This document shows positions 1 through 9,562 of a DNA stretch of 64,000 nt, one piece after another. The notes under the pieces are model-generated. The model did not search any database and had not been told where the DNA came from. It worked only from the letters and a program-made list of their open reading frames with translations. The stretch comes from Saksenaea vasiformis B4078 (Eukaryota; Mucoromycota; Mucoromycetes; Mucorales; Saksenaeaceae), in the NCBI GenBank assembly GCA_000697055.1, contig JNDT01002377.1, forward strand, positions 62,001 through 126,000, given 5' to 3'. Each line of letters begins with the position of its first letter. Within the stretch, counting starts at the first letter, position 1. The position numbers and the translations under genes were made by a program.

Positions 1-793
1 GGCCACATCACTATTCTTTACCTTTGCACTTTCTTCCTCGGATCGTTCGTTCTCATCAGCACTCATCTCATAATCGCTCTGCCCACTATAACTCGATCGT
101 CTTCGCTTTCTTCTCTCTGGGCTAACCGATTCTCTGCTATGACGCTTTGATCGGCTTTTGTGTTTTTCCTCTCGTCGTCTGGTCAGTTCGGACAGAGCGC
201 GCGACGTACTACTGCCTTTTGATCTAGTCGAACCTGTAAAATAAGCATTGTTAACGGATACTGCAGCAATCACACGTCTGATGACTCACGTCTCGCTGTG
301 TCTTCCCGGCGTCCATCCTTCAACAGCTTGCGTACTTCCAATCTTTCCAAATTTCTTTGTCGTTCTTCTGAACGTTCACTTAGAATGCGCTCTCTTTCCA
401 CTTCAGGAAGAGCAAGCAACCTAACCGTATAATCTAGCCATGAGCATAATGCTTATCCCATGAGGCAATCAGACTTGCCTTCGTCTGTCTTCTTCATCTT
501 TGTACAGATCAGGGCCATATTCATCAATGCCATCCTCATCTTCGGACTGATTTGCCTCATCCCCAGAATAAGCACCCTCTTCTTCCTCTTCCTCCTCAGA
601 GTCAGAGACACTACATGTGCAAGCTTGTTAATTGCGTTCCTTCACTGCGCAGAACGTACTATTTTCGAGTTCTCGTTTTTGATCGTGTCGAAGTGCTTCC
701 TTCTGTGAGGCCTTCACCATGTCCACCCGAGTGGTCATTACCCGAAGCTTCTTTGTCGGCGAGTGAAAGGATAAGATCGTCGATGTTCTCCAT
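1..793 (-). CDS. RTF1: RTF1, Paf1-complex subunit, N-terminal part (cut by window edge)
   Basis: N-terminal region of RTF1, the Paf1-complex subunit that acts on elongating RNA polymerase II and promotes H2B ubiquitylation. The model has exons 660-793, 479-610, 290-420 and 1-233 on the minus strand, all phase-consistent; it starts at the ATG at 793 (MENIDDLILSLADKEAS). The second exon is a Glu/Asp-rich stretch ending in GDEANQ...YGPDLYKDEEDRRR. It splices into LLALPEVERERILSERSEER and LEVRKLLK, the hallmark pre-Plus3 block of RTF1. A Ser/Arg-rich linker (SELTRRREEKHKSRSKRHSR) follows. The Plus3 domain itself would lie beyond position 1. The intron at 421-478 has a GC-AG border (AG|GCAAGT); the other introns are GT-AG. 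An AAG|GTAAAG at 16-24 may be a further donor. The family assignment is secure from the conserved block; the exact 5' exon is a prediction. Confidence 0.87.
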
Positions 794-1554
794 TTGTGTC
801 GTTCAGCAGGAAAAAGCACAAGGAGATAGTAAGGGTTCGTTTTCCGACACAGACAGACTTGACGACGGTGACTTTCTTGTGACGAACAGGACCGGTTTGC
901 ACTGCTGGGAATCAAATGCACCCCGTAACAATCTCCGCTTGGGCGAGAAACTTCTACTCCTCACTGTCAAATGTCATATACGTATCTGTGCGCGTCATTT
1001 TAAACATGTCCATCTATAAACAGCAGCTGAAATTACGGTGGATATCGGTACAAACATGGTTGATGGTTGCGAAACAATGCAATTAAGGGTGTGGATATCG
1101 CTTTAACGATATACTATTTTCTCAGGAGCAATATCAAATTTCCCGGCTTGGAGATCAACAAGGGTTAGGGCACTTCCGGGGGACGTGCGATTATGCATGG
1201 CATGACTATAAAAGGTGCGAGTCAAGTTAGGCATGGCTCCTAAGAAATCTGCATGTATAAAGATATCTAATCCGATTCTCGATCTCCTGCGGTGAAACAG
1301 TGAATAGCCATTGTTCAGGGGTCAGAAACTTCAATAAGGTTGATCGAAATAAAGGAAAATGGAAGTATAAGCATGATCGTAGACTTGGTTGGAAAGTTAA
1401 AAGAAACAATTCAATTTTTATCAATAGTGTGGTTCAGGAGAACACAAGAAACAAAGATGGCAGTTACCAGTTCGGCGGCTTATCCAATCCCAGATTTTGC
1501 TTGCATACATGAGTATCGTAAAATTAAATATGCACATCTATCAAAAGTGTCCTT
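794..1554. other. intergenic, no gene seen
   Basis: Between the RTF1 start codon and the arsH stop codon. Open frames here are short, overlap on both strands and show no recognisable motif. The part next to 794 should hold the RTF1 promoter. Confidence 0.6.
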
Positions 1555-2322
1555 TTATTTGCCAACTTGTGCTTTTTCTTCTTTTTCAGCCTGAGACAGT
1601 AAACGACCCTCGTTTTCTAATTTTTCTTTGCGTTCACTGTAGCGGTCCACCAAATAGTCCGTGTGAGGTCGAAGCAACAAGGTGATTTTCACCAATTCTT
1701 CTGCCACATCAACTACACGATCACGATATGAAGATGGCTTCATGCGATCATGTTCATCAAATTCTGTCCACGCTTTTGGAATCGACGATTGATTGGGGAT
1801 GGTAAACATACGCATCCATCTTCCAAGAATTCGAAGTGTATTGACGGCATTGAAACTTTGCGAGCCACCATTCACTTGAGCCACAGCCAAAGTACGACCT
1901 TGTGTAGGCCGGACGCTGCCCAATGATAATGGAATCCAATCAATTTGCGATTTAAACACACCAGTGATTTGGCCATGCTGTTCAGGGCTACACCAGACTT
2001 GCCCTTCGGACCATTGACTGAGCTGCCGTAACTCCAACACCTTGGGATGCTTGTCGTTCACGTCATCCTTCAACGGCAAACCAGCAGGATCATATACTCG
2101 CACGTCAGCGCCCATTTTCTCCAATAGTCGCCCAAATTCATAAGCTACCAGACGGGAATATGACTTCTGTCGCAATGAGCCATAAAGAATCAGGATCTTG
2201 ATTGGGTCACCTTGGTGATCGTATTTGGGAAGCTCCAGTCGATTGACCCAGCAGTCATTCATGGCAGCTGTTGGAATTCGAAAGGCCTTCCAATTACTCT
2301 TGACCGTATTCATTACCGTCAT
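1555..2322 (-). CDS. arsH: ArsH-type NADPH-dependent FMN reductase (arsenical resistance)
   Basis: Single-exon gene of 255 codons for an ArsH flavoprotein. In characterised members ArsH reduces or oxidises organoarsenicals and other substrates with NADPH and FMN. The flavodoxin-like phosphate-binding loop is [17 protein letters not shown] (about residues 42-58). The ArsH block [15 protein letters not shown] is present, followed by [36 protein letters not shown] and the C-terminal [13 protein letters not shown]. The length is usual for the family. Met1 and Met4 are both ATG, so the start could be 2322 or 2313. It lies on the same strand as arsC at 5231-5725, about 2.9 kb away, so they are not a tight pair. 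No arsenite efflux gene (ACR3 or ArsB) is in the window. The intronless structure contrasts with most neighbours and is compatible with acquisition from bacteria, though fungal ArsH is widespread. Confidence 0.93.
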   Translation of the reverse strand: MTVMNTVKSNWKAFRIPTAAMNDCWVNRLELPKYDHQGDPIKILILYGSLRQKSYSRLVAYEFGRLLEKMGADVRVYDPAGLPLKDDVNDKHPKVLELRQLSQWSEGQVWCSPEQHGQITGVFKSQIDWIPLSLGSVRPTQGRTLAVAQVNGGSQSFNAVNTLRILGRWMRMFTIPNQSSIPKAWTEFDEHDRMKPSSYRDRVVDVAEELVKITLLLRPHTDYLVDRYSERKEKLENEGRLLSQAEKEEKAQVGK

Positions 2323-3849
2323 TCTATTGAATCATGTTATGGTGGGGTCACTATCGCTAACACATGCGTCAGGTTGCTATACCTTTGAATGAGCAAAAAT
2401 AAGCACTCTGGGTTGGGTCAGAGACAACCGTCAAAACACAGTAATCGAGATAACACTCGTCCGTACTAAATAGATTTCCGTTTCTTGCTCCGATTACACG
2501 CTCTTTTTCGGAACGTAAATACACAGAAATGAACGACAACCTTTGCACGTTTCACAATCAATTTTAGTCCGAACGTCCTCAGATGCGATACACCTTCAGT
2601 CGACTTCTTGCACGCATGATTATGCTTGACACATCTTCAGGAAAGACCACTGTTGTGGATTGCACCGAAGTCTATGGAAGAAGACGTACTGTTGATTCCC
2701 ACAGGAAAGTTTTCGAACAAGACGAGGCACATCATCAAGCTCTTTACCGCCGGAAATCACAAAATACCATCATGTATGGCCAACAAGCATCCACGACGTT
2801 GATGGGACGAAGCTGATTCTGGGAACCAAGACGTTCAACGCGTTGATTACATCCAGCTGACGCTTGGATAAATCCAGTGATCCTGAAATCGGGACAACAA
2901 CTTCATCGTTCTGTTTGGAAACGCCTGCTAAATCCCTCAATACCCAGCTCTTCGTCAAGGAATCTGCGTGGCATGCTGCTTCCGCTAGGCGATCAACGAA
3001 AACTCCAAAGCAATATCCTCATATGACAGCCTCTTTCAATTACGCCAGCTACGGACGCGTTTTCACCATTAATCAACATATACCCGATACCCGTTTGTTC
3101 AATGAACTGACGGATGATCTAACGACGCGTCCCTATAGGCGGGTGTCTAGAAGTTTGTAGATATGAAATTGTTTTCCGAATCAAAAGCTAACGAATAAAT
3201 ACGCAACGTCTGAGCGGCCACCGATGTTCTAAGAAATATGGTTGATTGAAATGATCGCCGCTGTACAATGGTACAAACGTTTCTAAAGAGGACGTACTCA
3301 ATTTATTTAGAAGGGCTCGGTTGAAAGGGATGACGTGTGATGTGCGAACGCGCAGCATTCACTAAACTTTCGGACGTTCCGATGAGACATGACCATCCTC
3401 CATTGGGTGCATTTATTTTCGACCACAGGCGAATTTACTTTCCGAAAAGAGTATAAACTTTACACGTTCAGGGACAATCAATTACAGCAACCCATTCTGC
3501 TTTAAAACACCGACAACACAATGAACGTAAGCGATCTACCTTGCACACTGCAGTGATCAGTCTCATATCTTTGGAAATGAACGAAGCAAGGAAACAGAAG
3601 GCGTCTGCCACTAGAAATTTGATTTATTTAACCGTCAAACGACTTGATGACTAATCACATACCCACATGGCGTTGCCGAGCAAAGGCTCGTATATACACA
3701 TGTTTTACTATTATCCTGTATGCCTGAGGCGCCTGCTTTTTATAACACATCATATATTATATTATGGGACAGCGGCGACGTTCTTCCTGAACTGCTCGAA
3801 TATTAAATTGCCGCAACACAACGCGGAAGTGCGGTGTTTCGCATTTAAT
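2323..3849. other. intergenic with possible decayed coding sequence
   Basis: No intact gene is supportable. Between about 2560 and 3170 on the plus strand all three frames contain protein-like stretches that break off and continue in another frame (for example VLLIPTGKFSNKTRHIIKLF near 2683 and HDVDGTKLILGTKTFNALI near 2795). This pattern suggests a frame-shifted relic. I do not recognise the family. From about 3200 to 3850 I see nothing beyond short spurious frames. Confidence 0.3.
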
Positions 3850-4712
3850 GGATTTTGAACAAGCATTTGCGTCAGTTAGATACCCTCAGACGTTCATGTG
3901 TAATCATTTCGCGTTGGGAAGCGACGACCTTTTGCGCAGGGGAGTAGTTTATTTTGCGTCAATCCAAGGAATGGTGCGCACCTTGATGACCCCATTTTTG
4001 CATTAAAGTGCTTCAGTGATGGATTCCCAGTATCCGATCGGAAAGCAGTAAAAATGTCTCACGATAAGGACAGGTTCCACCCAAAATAATCCATACTTAA
4101 ACGAACGTACGAATTTCCTTTTTTTTTTTCTTTGGCTCTGTTCTCTTTAACATCCCTGGTAAGGATGTCAATTTATATACATACACAACTATTCATGTTT
4201 TTTTTTTGTCTATCATTTAGCCTGCATGACCTCTGTCCCGAACCGTCCTAGCTGTGGTGGTATCTTTACCCATCACTTAAGTGAGTAAATGCTGTCACAC
4301 ACTCAGGATCGCTCATCTTTCAGAATAGATCGACAGACGTTGTATCGCTTCAAGTCCTCTGCACGCCGTTCCAAACGTAGCCGCTCCATTGGAAGCCATC
4401 GTCCAACAACAACCGCCCCCATCGAGCCAGGTGCGGTGGCTGGATGCCATTACAGTATGGCAATACCCTTCGGGGGTAAGTAAAATAACATCCAAATATT
4501 ATTCCATTTACTAACCAGGAATTACTTTTTTATGCTGCTTGAATAAATTATGTGTCCATAGGAGGGTCCAAGTTCACGTAAGTTATCTGATGCTCTGACG
4601 AAAAGTTGATGAAGTAACAACGCAAGTCCAATCTTTTCCTTAGCGAAAATTGGACCCTTGATGGACGCAAAATTTATTTAAAGTAGTGTAAAAAGTAATT
4701 CAATAAACAGTA
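3850..4712 (+). repeat. Dispersed spliced element, copy A
   Basis: Copy A of a family with members at 5986-6905, 17866-18290, 25318-25928, 30880-31105, 44212-44700 and 56975-57215. Shared parts in order are: GCGTCAG upstream block (3872), CAATCCAAGGAATGG (near 3960), GCTTCAGTGATGGATTCCC (near 4011), GCAGTAAAAATGTCTCACG, a TATA-like TACTTAAACG (4093), TTTGGCTCTGTTC, a donor CTG|GTAAGGATGTC (4159) and an acceptor TTTAG|CCTGCATGACCTC (4220). A second donor-like GTAAG (4578) and acceptor TTAG|CGAAAATTGG (4643) follow. The unit ends at AATTCAATAAACAGT (about 4712). The main frame from ATG 4226 is broken by a stop after about 20 codons. A 64-codon frame at 4289-4483 keeps RQTLYRFKSSARR, matching copy B in the same frame. 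Boundaries are approximate. Confidence 0.75.
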
Positions 4713-5230
4713 TCTTTCCGTTAATCTTCTCTTGTGACATTCAATGGAAGCAGTTGCTAAGCCTTATCGTATTTGGTTTATATGGCTTTACTTTTTGTGG
4801 GGAAAGCTCGAATGAAAAGCGAGGAAAGATAAGGAATCGTGTCAGTTGCAAGTTTCGTGTTAGATCGATTTCCCCCTTTGTGACATGAGTATAATCATAA
4901 TCAGACTCTTATTAATCTTGCCAAAAGCATCTTTGCATTGTTTAAACGTGAAAAACGAATGGGTTGATTATTATTATCGTCATGCAATACGCTGATAGTC
5001 AATTTTATGCGAATGTTGAAGGCCACTTTATAGTTTGGTACCATTGCGGACGAGCACCAGCATTTAAATGCCCAATATGAGAAGTTTAGTATTACACATA
5101 GCAAACGAGTAGTTTGTATATCAATGTCATCAGGGATATGAACAACGTAAACTAGATGTTTCAGGAACAAATTACATTTGAACTATCCAACAAGAAACCA
5201 GCGCATCCATGCGTGCTCCCGTGATCGGCG
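4713..5230. other. spacer between copy A and arsC
   Basis: About 500 bases of A/T-rich sequence between the 3' end of copy A and the arsC stop codon. I see no gene; the open frame at 4901-5170 on the minus strand has no recognisable feature. Confidence 0.5.
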
Positions 5231-5725
5231 TTAATGACGGTTAGGCAACGGACAAGCATCGGCGACATAAAGGGAGTAAGTGGGTTCTCGTCCTTCTTTG
5301 ATTGAAGCCGCCAGTTCTTCTACACGCTGTTTGATCTCATCCCGAGCTGTTTCAAAATCCGCTTCACTCCCACCAGTGGGATCACGGACATTCCAGTCTT
5401 CAAAACGTTTTCCATCCTTCCATGTATCAGGTACAGTGGCTCCACAGCCGCACATGGAGATAACAATCGAAAAATCATTGGGAGAAAAGCTGTCGACCAT
5501 CTTGGAAAACTGTTGTGATATATCCACGCCTATAGCCTCCACGGCCTTGGCAGCATCAGGATTAACAGAACCTGTGCCTTCTAACGCAGCACTCTCGATG
5601 CGACTGAAGACAGGATCTCCAGAGGTGCTGTTGAATTGCGTCCGTGCGATGCCTTCCGCCATTTGCGATCGGCATGAATTATGACGGCACACAAAGAGAA
5701 CGCCCGGCATACTTTTTGGTGACAT
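5231..5725 (-). CDS. arsC: Arsenate reductase, LMW-phosphatase fold
   Basis: Single-exon gene of 164 residues for an arsenate reductase of the low-molecular-weight tyrosine-phosphatase fold, which reduces As(V) to As(III) for export or sequestration. The P-loop CX5R is at the N-terminus: GVLFVCRHNSCRSQMAEG, with Cys13 and Arg19. A second cysteine pair is in VISMCGCGATVPDTW, followed by FEDWNVRDPTGGSEADF. This layout (P-loop plus C-G-C-G and W-N-x-x-D-P) resembles the cyanobacterial and proteobacterial LMW-type ArsC. It differs from yeast Acr2, which has a rhodanese/Cdc25 fold. I chose ATG 5725; the frame stays open upstream to 5962 but that part is low-complexity and unlike the family. The gene lies between copies A and B of the dispersed element, whose 3' ends both point inward toward it. 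Transfer from bacteria is an inference from family type. Confidence 0.92.
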   Translation of the reverse strand: MSPKSMPGVLFVCRHNSCRSQMAEGIARTQFNSTSGDPVFSRIESAALEGTGSVNPDAAKAVEAIGVDISQQFSKMVDSFSPNDFSIVISMCGCGATVPDTWKDGKRFEDWNVRDPTGGSEADFETARDEIKQRVEELAASIKEGREPTYSLYVADACPLPNRH

Positions 5726-5985
5726 TATTGTAAGAGATAGGAAGAAAAAAAGGAAAAAAAAATTAATTTCTTTACAGGATCGCCCTGATATTCCAATCAT
5801 TTTCGGAGTTCGTTGCACGTGTACGACGACGATCCGAAAATCAAGCAGTGGAGTGTGACGTAAAGGAGTATCTTGCAGCAGAGTCAGATACGCGCGCAGT
5901 AAGCACTCTACATGAATATATTTGATAAAAGAAGAAAGTAAGAAATTTTTAGGGATAGGCAATGTTATAAGTTATACGAGCAAAC

Positions 5986-6905
5986 ACTGTTTATTGAATA
6001 CATCTTTACGCTACTCCATGTAAATTCTGCGCCCCATCAAGAGCCAAGTTTGCGCTAAGGAGGAAATCCAACATGCGGTCATTAGTTCATCAATTAGCGA
6101 TAAAATAATATTTCCACTTACATCAGCTTGGTCCCCAGATGGACGCAAATTTATTTGAACAGCATAAAAATTCATTCGCGGGTTAGTAAATGGAAGACGC
6201 TTTGGTGTCATTTCACTTAACCCCCGAAGGGCATAGCCGCCCAATGACGGCAGCCTGCCCTGCATCTGACGCGACGGGGGGCGGCAGTAGAGATTATACT
6301 GGCGCAAGCGCCAGTTTGAGTGTTGACGTCGTACAGAGGACTTGAAGCGATGCAACGTCTGGCGAGTTTCTGTCGCGGAAGTTGGATGACCCAGTTGCGA
6401 TAATACTTGCTTGCCGAGACGGTTCGGGACAGAGGTCATGCAGGCTAAAGAACAGATATAAAAACATGGATAATCATGTATGTATATAAATCGACATCCT
6501 TACCGGGGGATGCCTTTTTGAAATACAGAGCCAAAGAACTTAAAAATGGTTCATCCGTGCCTTTAAATACGGATCATTTTTGGATGAAACCTTTTCTTAC
6601 CTTGAGCACACTTTTACTGCTTTCCGACGGAGTATTGGGAAATCGATCACTGAAGTATCTCAATGCAAAAACAATATTCTTGCCTTGAGACATTTTTACT
6701 GCTTCCGACGGGATACCGAAAAACCATCGCTGAAGCACATTAATGCAAACCTGAGGTTATCCAGGCGAGAGCTATTTCTTGGATTAACGCAAATGAACCA
6801 CTTCTTCACGCCAAGGCGCACCACTCTCTAGCGCTAAAATTATTTGGCTTGAACGTCTCATAATATTTATCTGACGTAAACGTGGATTCCAAATCCAGTA
6901 TTTTC
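5986..6905 (-). repeat. Dispersed spliced element, copy B (best preserved)
   Basis: Minus-strand copy, inverted relative to copy A. It starts near 6905 with GGATTT...ACGTCAGATAAATATTATG, shared with copy C, and carries GTTAATCCAAGAAATAG. The block GTCGGAAAGCAGTAAAA is duplicated (near 6625 and 6695). A TATA-like TATTTAAAGG lies at 6560-6569. The leader intron is 6445-6503 (CCG|GTAAGGATGTC to TTTAG|CCTGC). A second intron is 6055-6121 (GAT|GTAAGT to TTAG|CGCAAAC). The unit ends at TTCAATAAACAGTG (about 5986). Intron lengths of 59 and 67 bases fit the other introns in the window. The doubled upstream block may be a local tandem duplication of the promoter region. Confidence 0.8.
6037..6439 (-). 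CDS. Small protein encoded by element copy B (predicted, 111 aa)
   Basis: Predicted spliced frame with exons 6122-6439 and 6037-6054 on the minus strand. It starts MTSVPNRLGKQVLSQLG, contains RQTLHRFKSSVRR, is rich in Arg and Gln, and ends SGDQAD|RKLGS-stop. No family is recognised and there is no signal peptide or membrane segment. Support that it is coding: copy A keeps RQTLYRFKSSARR in the same frame. The last exon of copies A and G reads RKLDP and RKLGF, and copy C reads HKSGS, each followed by TGA at the same place. Against it: copies A and C have broken exon 2, and copy D has ATA instead of ATG. The transcript could instead be non-coding. Confidence 0.4.
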
Positions 6906-7608
6906 AAGAAAATGACAAACTCTCTGTCTATCCAGGGTATTTTTATATCAAGTACAGTTGTTTAACCTGGGATTTAGACGAAGACTCTGCTGCATGACAC
7001 TTTACTATGGGACGCCCCACTGTAACCGAATCAAACGCTAGGTACTACAATCCATCCTTTTTTTGTGGAGGGGACTGAAATGTGCGTTGGTGTGTCCTAA
7101 CAATTTCCGTCAATCACCGTATCGTGCTTAACGTCGATTGTGTTACGATTTTGTCAATGGGCTGCGGGTAATAGGGATTTTTCTCGTTTGCGAACCATGG
7201 TGGCATCAGATAAGACACCGAAAGTCTTATATCACAATCGTATCAGGATATCCATAGTGCTATTAGCATTGTTGACCTCATCCGCTTTGTAGTTGCTGGA
7301 AAATCCATCGGTGCCAGGGGAAAGAGGATCTCATGCTATCAAAGAGGACAGATGACCGAAGATGATGTTCAGTTACTGCAGGTCCTTATTCCTTTCCTTA
7401 TAGTAGAAGAGCTATCATAACAAGGCACCATCCATTCTCTTGGAAGACATCAACCATAGAACCTCTGATTATTACTCATAATCCGCATTGCTTCTCCAAA
7501 ACTGAAGCGTTCTGACAAGAACTTTGTTGATGCAAATGTTGTCGAATCAACCACTGGTTACCGAAAGATTTAGGTACGATGTATATTTCTTAATCTAAAA
7601 CAATGATT
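6906..7608. other. intergenic, no gene seen
   Basis: About 700 bases between copy B and the NDUFA12 stop codon. No frame of note on either strand. Confidence 0.5.
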
Positions 7609-8136
7609 TTACTGTCTGGCCTTTACAACGGGTTCCCATGCATTGATCTTGGGTGTGGTGGTGTTGTAGGTTCTGAAAGCCTTGGGCGTTCCAGAGAAGT
7701 TGGGAGTGGGCTCACCCCACCACTTCTTAGGGTTGTATAGCTTAGGATCGTGGGTCATTTCGGTAGGAGGCTCCTGCACAATTCTAGCCAACCACATGTG
7801 CCTATGGAAATAACGATAAATCCAATGCAAACAGCGTTGTCAGTGGACAGGTTACCATGCGGGATCAATATCTGCACTGTCAGGGAAGGAGCTCGCGAAT
7901 TCCACCCAACGTTCACGACCTAATTAGACAGCGTCAATATAACAAAAGCGCGTTTCGCAGAACCGATCGTGACACGCACCGGAAATTTCGTCATTGTTCT
8001 CGAAGTACTTGTTGCCATTGCGGTCAATGCCGATCAAAGGACCCCATTTGGTGTCACCAATGTTGTTCATTTGCTTCAACGAGTTGGCAGGGCCAGCTTT
8101 GATGATGTTTTTGATGGTTCGTCCAATAGTCGACAT
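7609..8136 (-). CDS. NADH:ubiquinone oxidoreductase subunit NDUFA12 (B17.2)
   Basis: Accessory subunit of mitochondrial respiratory complex I, homologous to NDUFA12/B17.2. Exons 7980-8136, 7856-7919 and 7609-7801 give 137 residues with consistent phase. The N-terminus MSTIGRTIKNIIKAG leads to KWGPLIGIDRNGNKYFENND, then across the first junction to RERWVEFASS and across the second to DPAWHMWLARIVQEPP. The fold core HMWLARI and the C-terminal NPKKWWGEPTPNFSGTP are family hallmarks. Both introns are 54-60 bases with GT-AG ends. It is separated by 1.4 kb from fumarase, another mitochondrial gene. The assignment is secure because splicing restores the known W-V-E-F-A...D-P-A-W-H-x-W-L order. Confidence 0.94.
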
Positions 8137-9562
8137 AATAGAGTGGGGAGAATAAGTGAAATGAAACTGGTCTACGGGATGCTGCTCATGAGAATCATAC
8201 GCGCACTCTCTTCTTTGCTTACCGTTGTTTCGAAAAGCTCTGACACTGTTATCGAAGATTTTCGTGAAAAGTTTCGCTGAACGTCCAACCCCGGAGCGCC
8301 GATGACGTCAGTAAGTCAGTGACCATAGTTGGATTTCAAATTCATGCCTGGACGCTCTCTCTCGCTGTTCTCCATTCCCCCAGTAGAGGAAAGATGTGCA
8401 GGCAAGCTCCCAAATTCGGGACGATAACGGACATTGAGCTAATGATAATGGCATGGTGGAGACGCGTACTGCCATTTGAGCTCTTAGGAGCAATACCAAG
8501 CCGACTTTTAGAATCACACCTTGCACGACCTCTTGATTTCCAAGGCAGGAAGCTTGGTATGGCTCATAAGAAAAACAAATAATATCATAGTCAAAATTGA
8601 TGATATTGCCTGTTAAGGGGATTTCTATTGCTTAAAATTCGTGGCCACTACGCGCTGATCCAGCGGGCTAAGCGTTCAACTAGCGTATAAATCGTGGGTA
8701 GTGCACTTCATATCAGAAAAAAAAGAAGTTCGACAGACCATCGCTGCAAAAAATGACATCATGCTTGCACAGTGCAACTGGTTCTGCCTGTTCAATGATG
8801 CACCGACTTTCACGTATAATTGTTTAGTTAACAAATGTGTCCTTCGGGTCTGGTTTCCGAGTTTAACCGAAAGATCATATGTCAAAGCTGCGCCATTGAA
8901 CTTCATACGCGGATCTTAAAAGTCCTAGAGGATTATCACTTGCTTCATTTAAAGTAGACGTCTATTCACCAACAACTTAGAAGAGGAAAGTCTCGACCAA
9001 TGTGCATCATAATCAATGTAGAGAGAACTTAACACAATTGCCGCCAGACGAAGCAAATGCGTCTTTGTGAAACTGATTCTGGAGTAATCAACGGAACAAG
9101 GTTTTATCATCCCAAAATTAGTCACTAAATGTCGATCAAGTAGAACCATTTGCCCCAGAAGACTCGAAGGGAATTGTATAAGCTGTAGCTTTGGTACACC
9201 ATCGATTGATAGTTTTTCGGATTTAGACCTGAATATGCGCTTCATTTGGTATCTTCGGAACAAACCATTCTTAAATGTTTTGATCCAACTCAGCCGGATT
9301 GTCAGTGGAATCTTTTTCCTGTGAGACCTCGGTTAAGGCAAGGCAATATTGCGATGCGGGTATTTGCCGTAGAGGCTAAATAGGATACGGGATATAAGGT
9401 AACACTTTTCAACTCGGTCAGGTGCGCCAGAAGAATGCGGATAACTGGTGCGAATAGCTGCCGGGCAAGCCCGTTAAGGACGTCATTTCGGAGTTTCTAT
9501 GACTTGAGAGGGGCCCCCGTAAAAATTGCGGAGAAGGACGAATTAACCTCTTTACGTCTACC
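8137..9562. other. intergenic, promoters of NDUFA12 and fumarase
   Basis: A 1.4-kb spacer upstream of both flanking genes (minus-strand NDUFA12, plus-strand fumarase). It should hold two divergent promoters. Open frames are below 105 codons, overlap on both strands and have no recognisable motif. Confidence 0.5.

Noticed and set aside
5726..5962. N-terminal extension of ArsC
   Set aside because: Poly-Phe/Lys low complexity from A/T runs; the family starts just before the P-loop, at ATG 5725.
8641..8700. Possible tRNA gene
   Set aside because: No acceptor stem or T-loop pairing could be built; no tRNA or rRNA is recognisable elsewhere in the window either.
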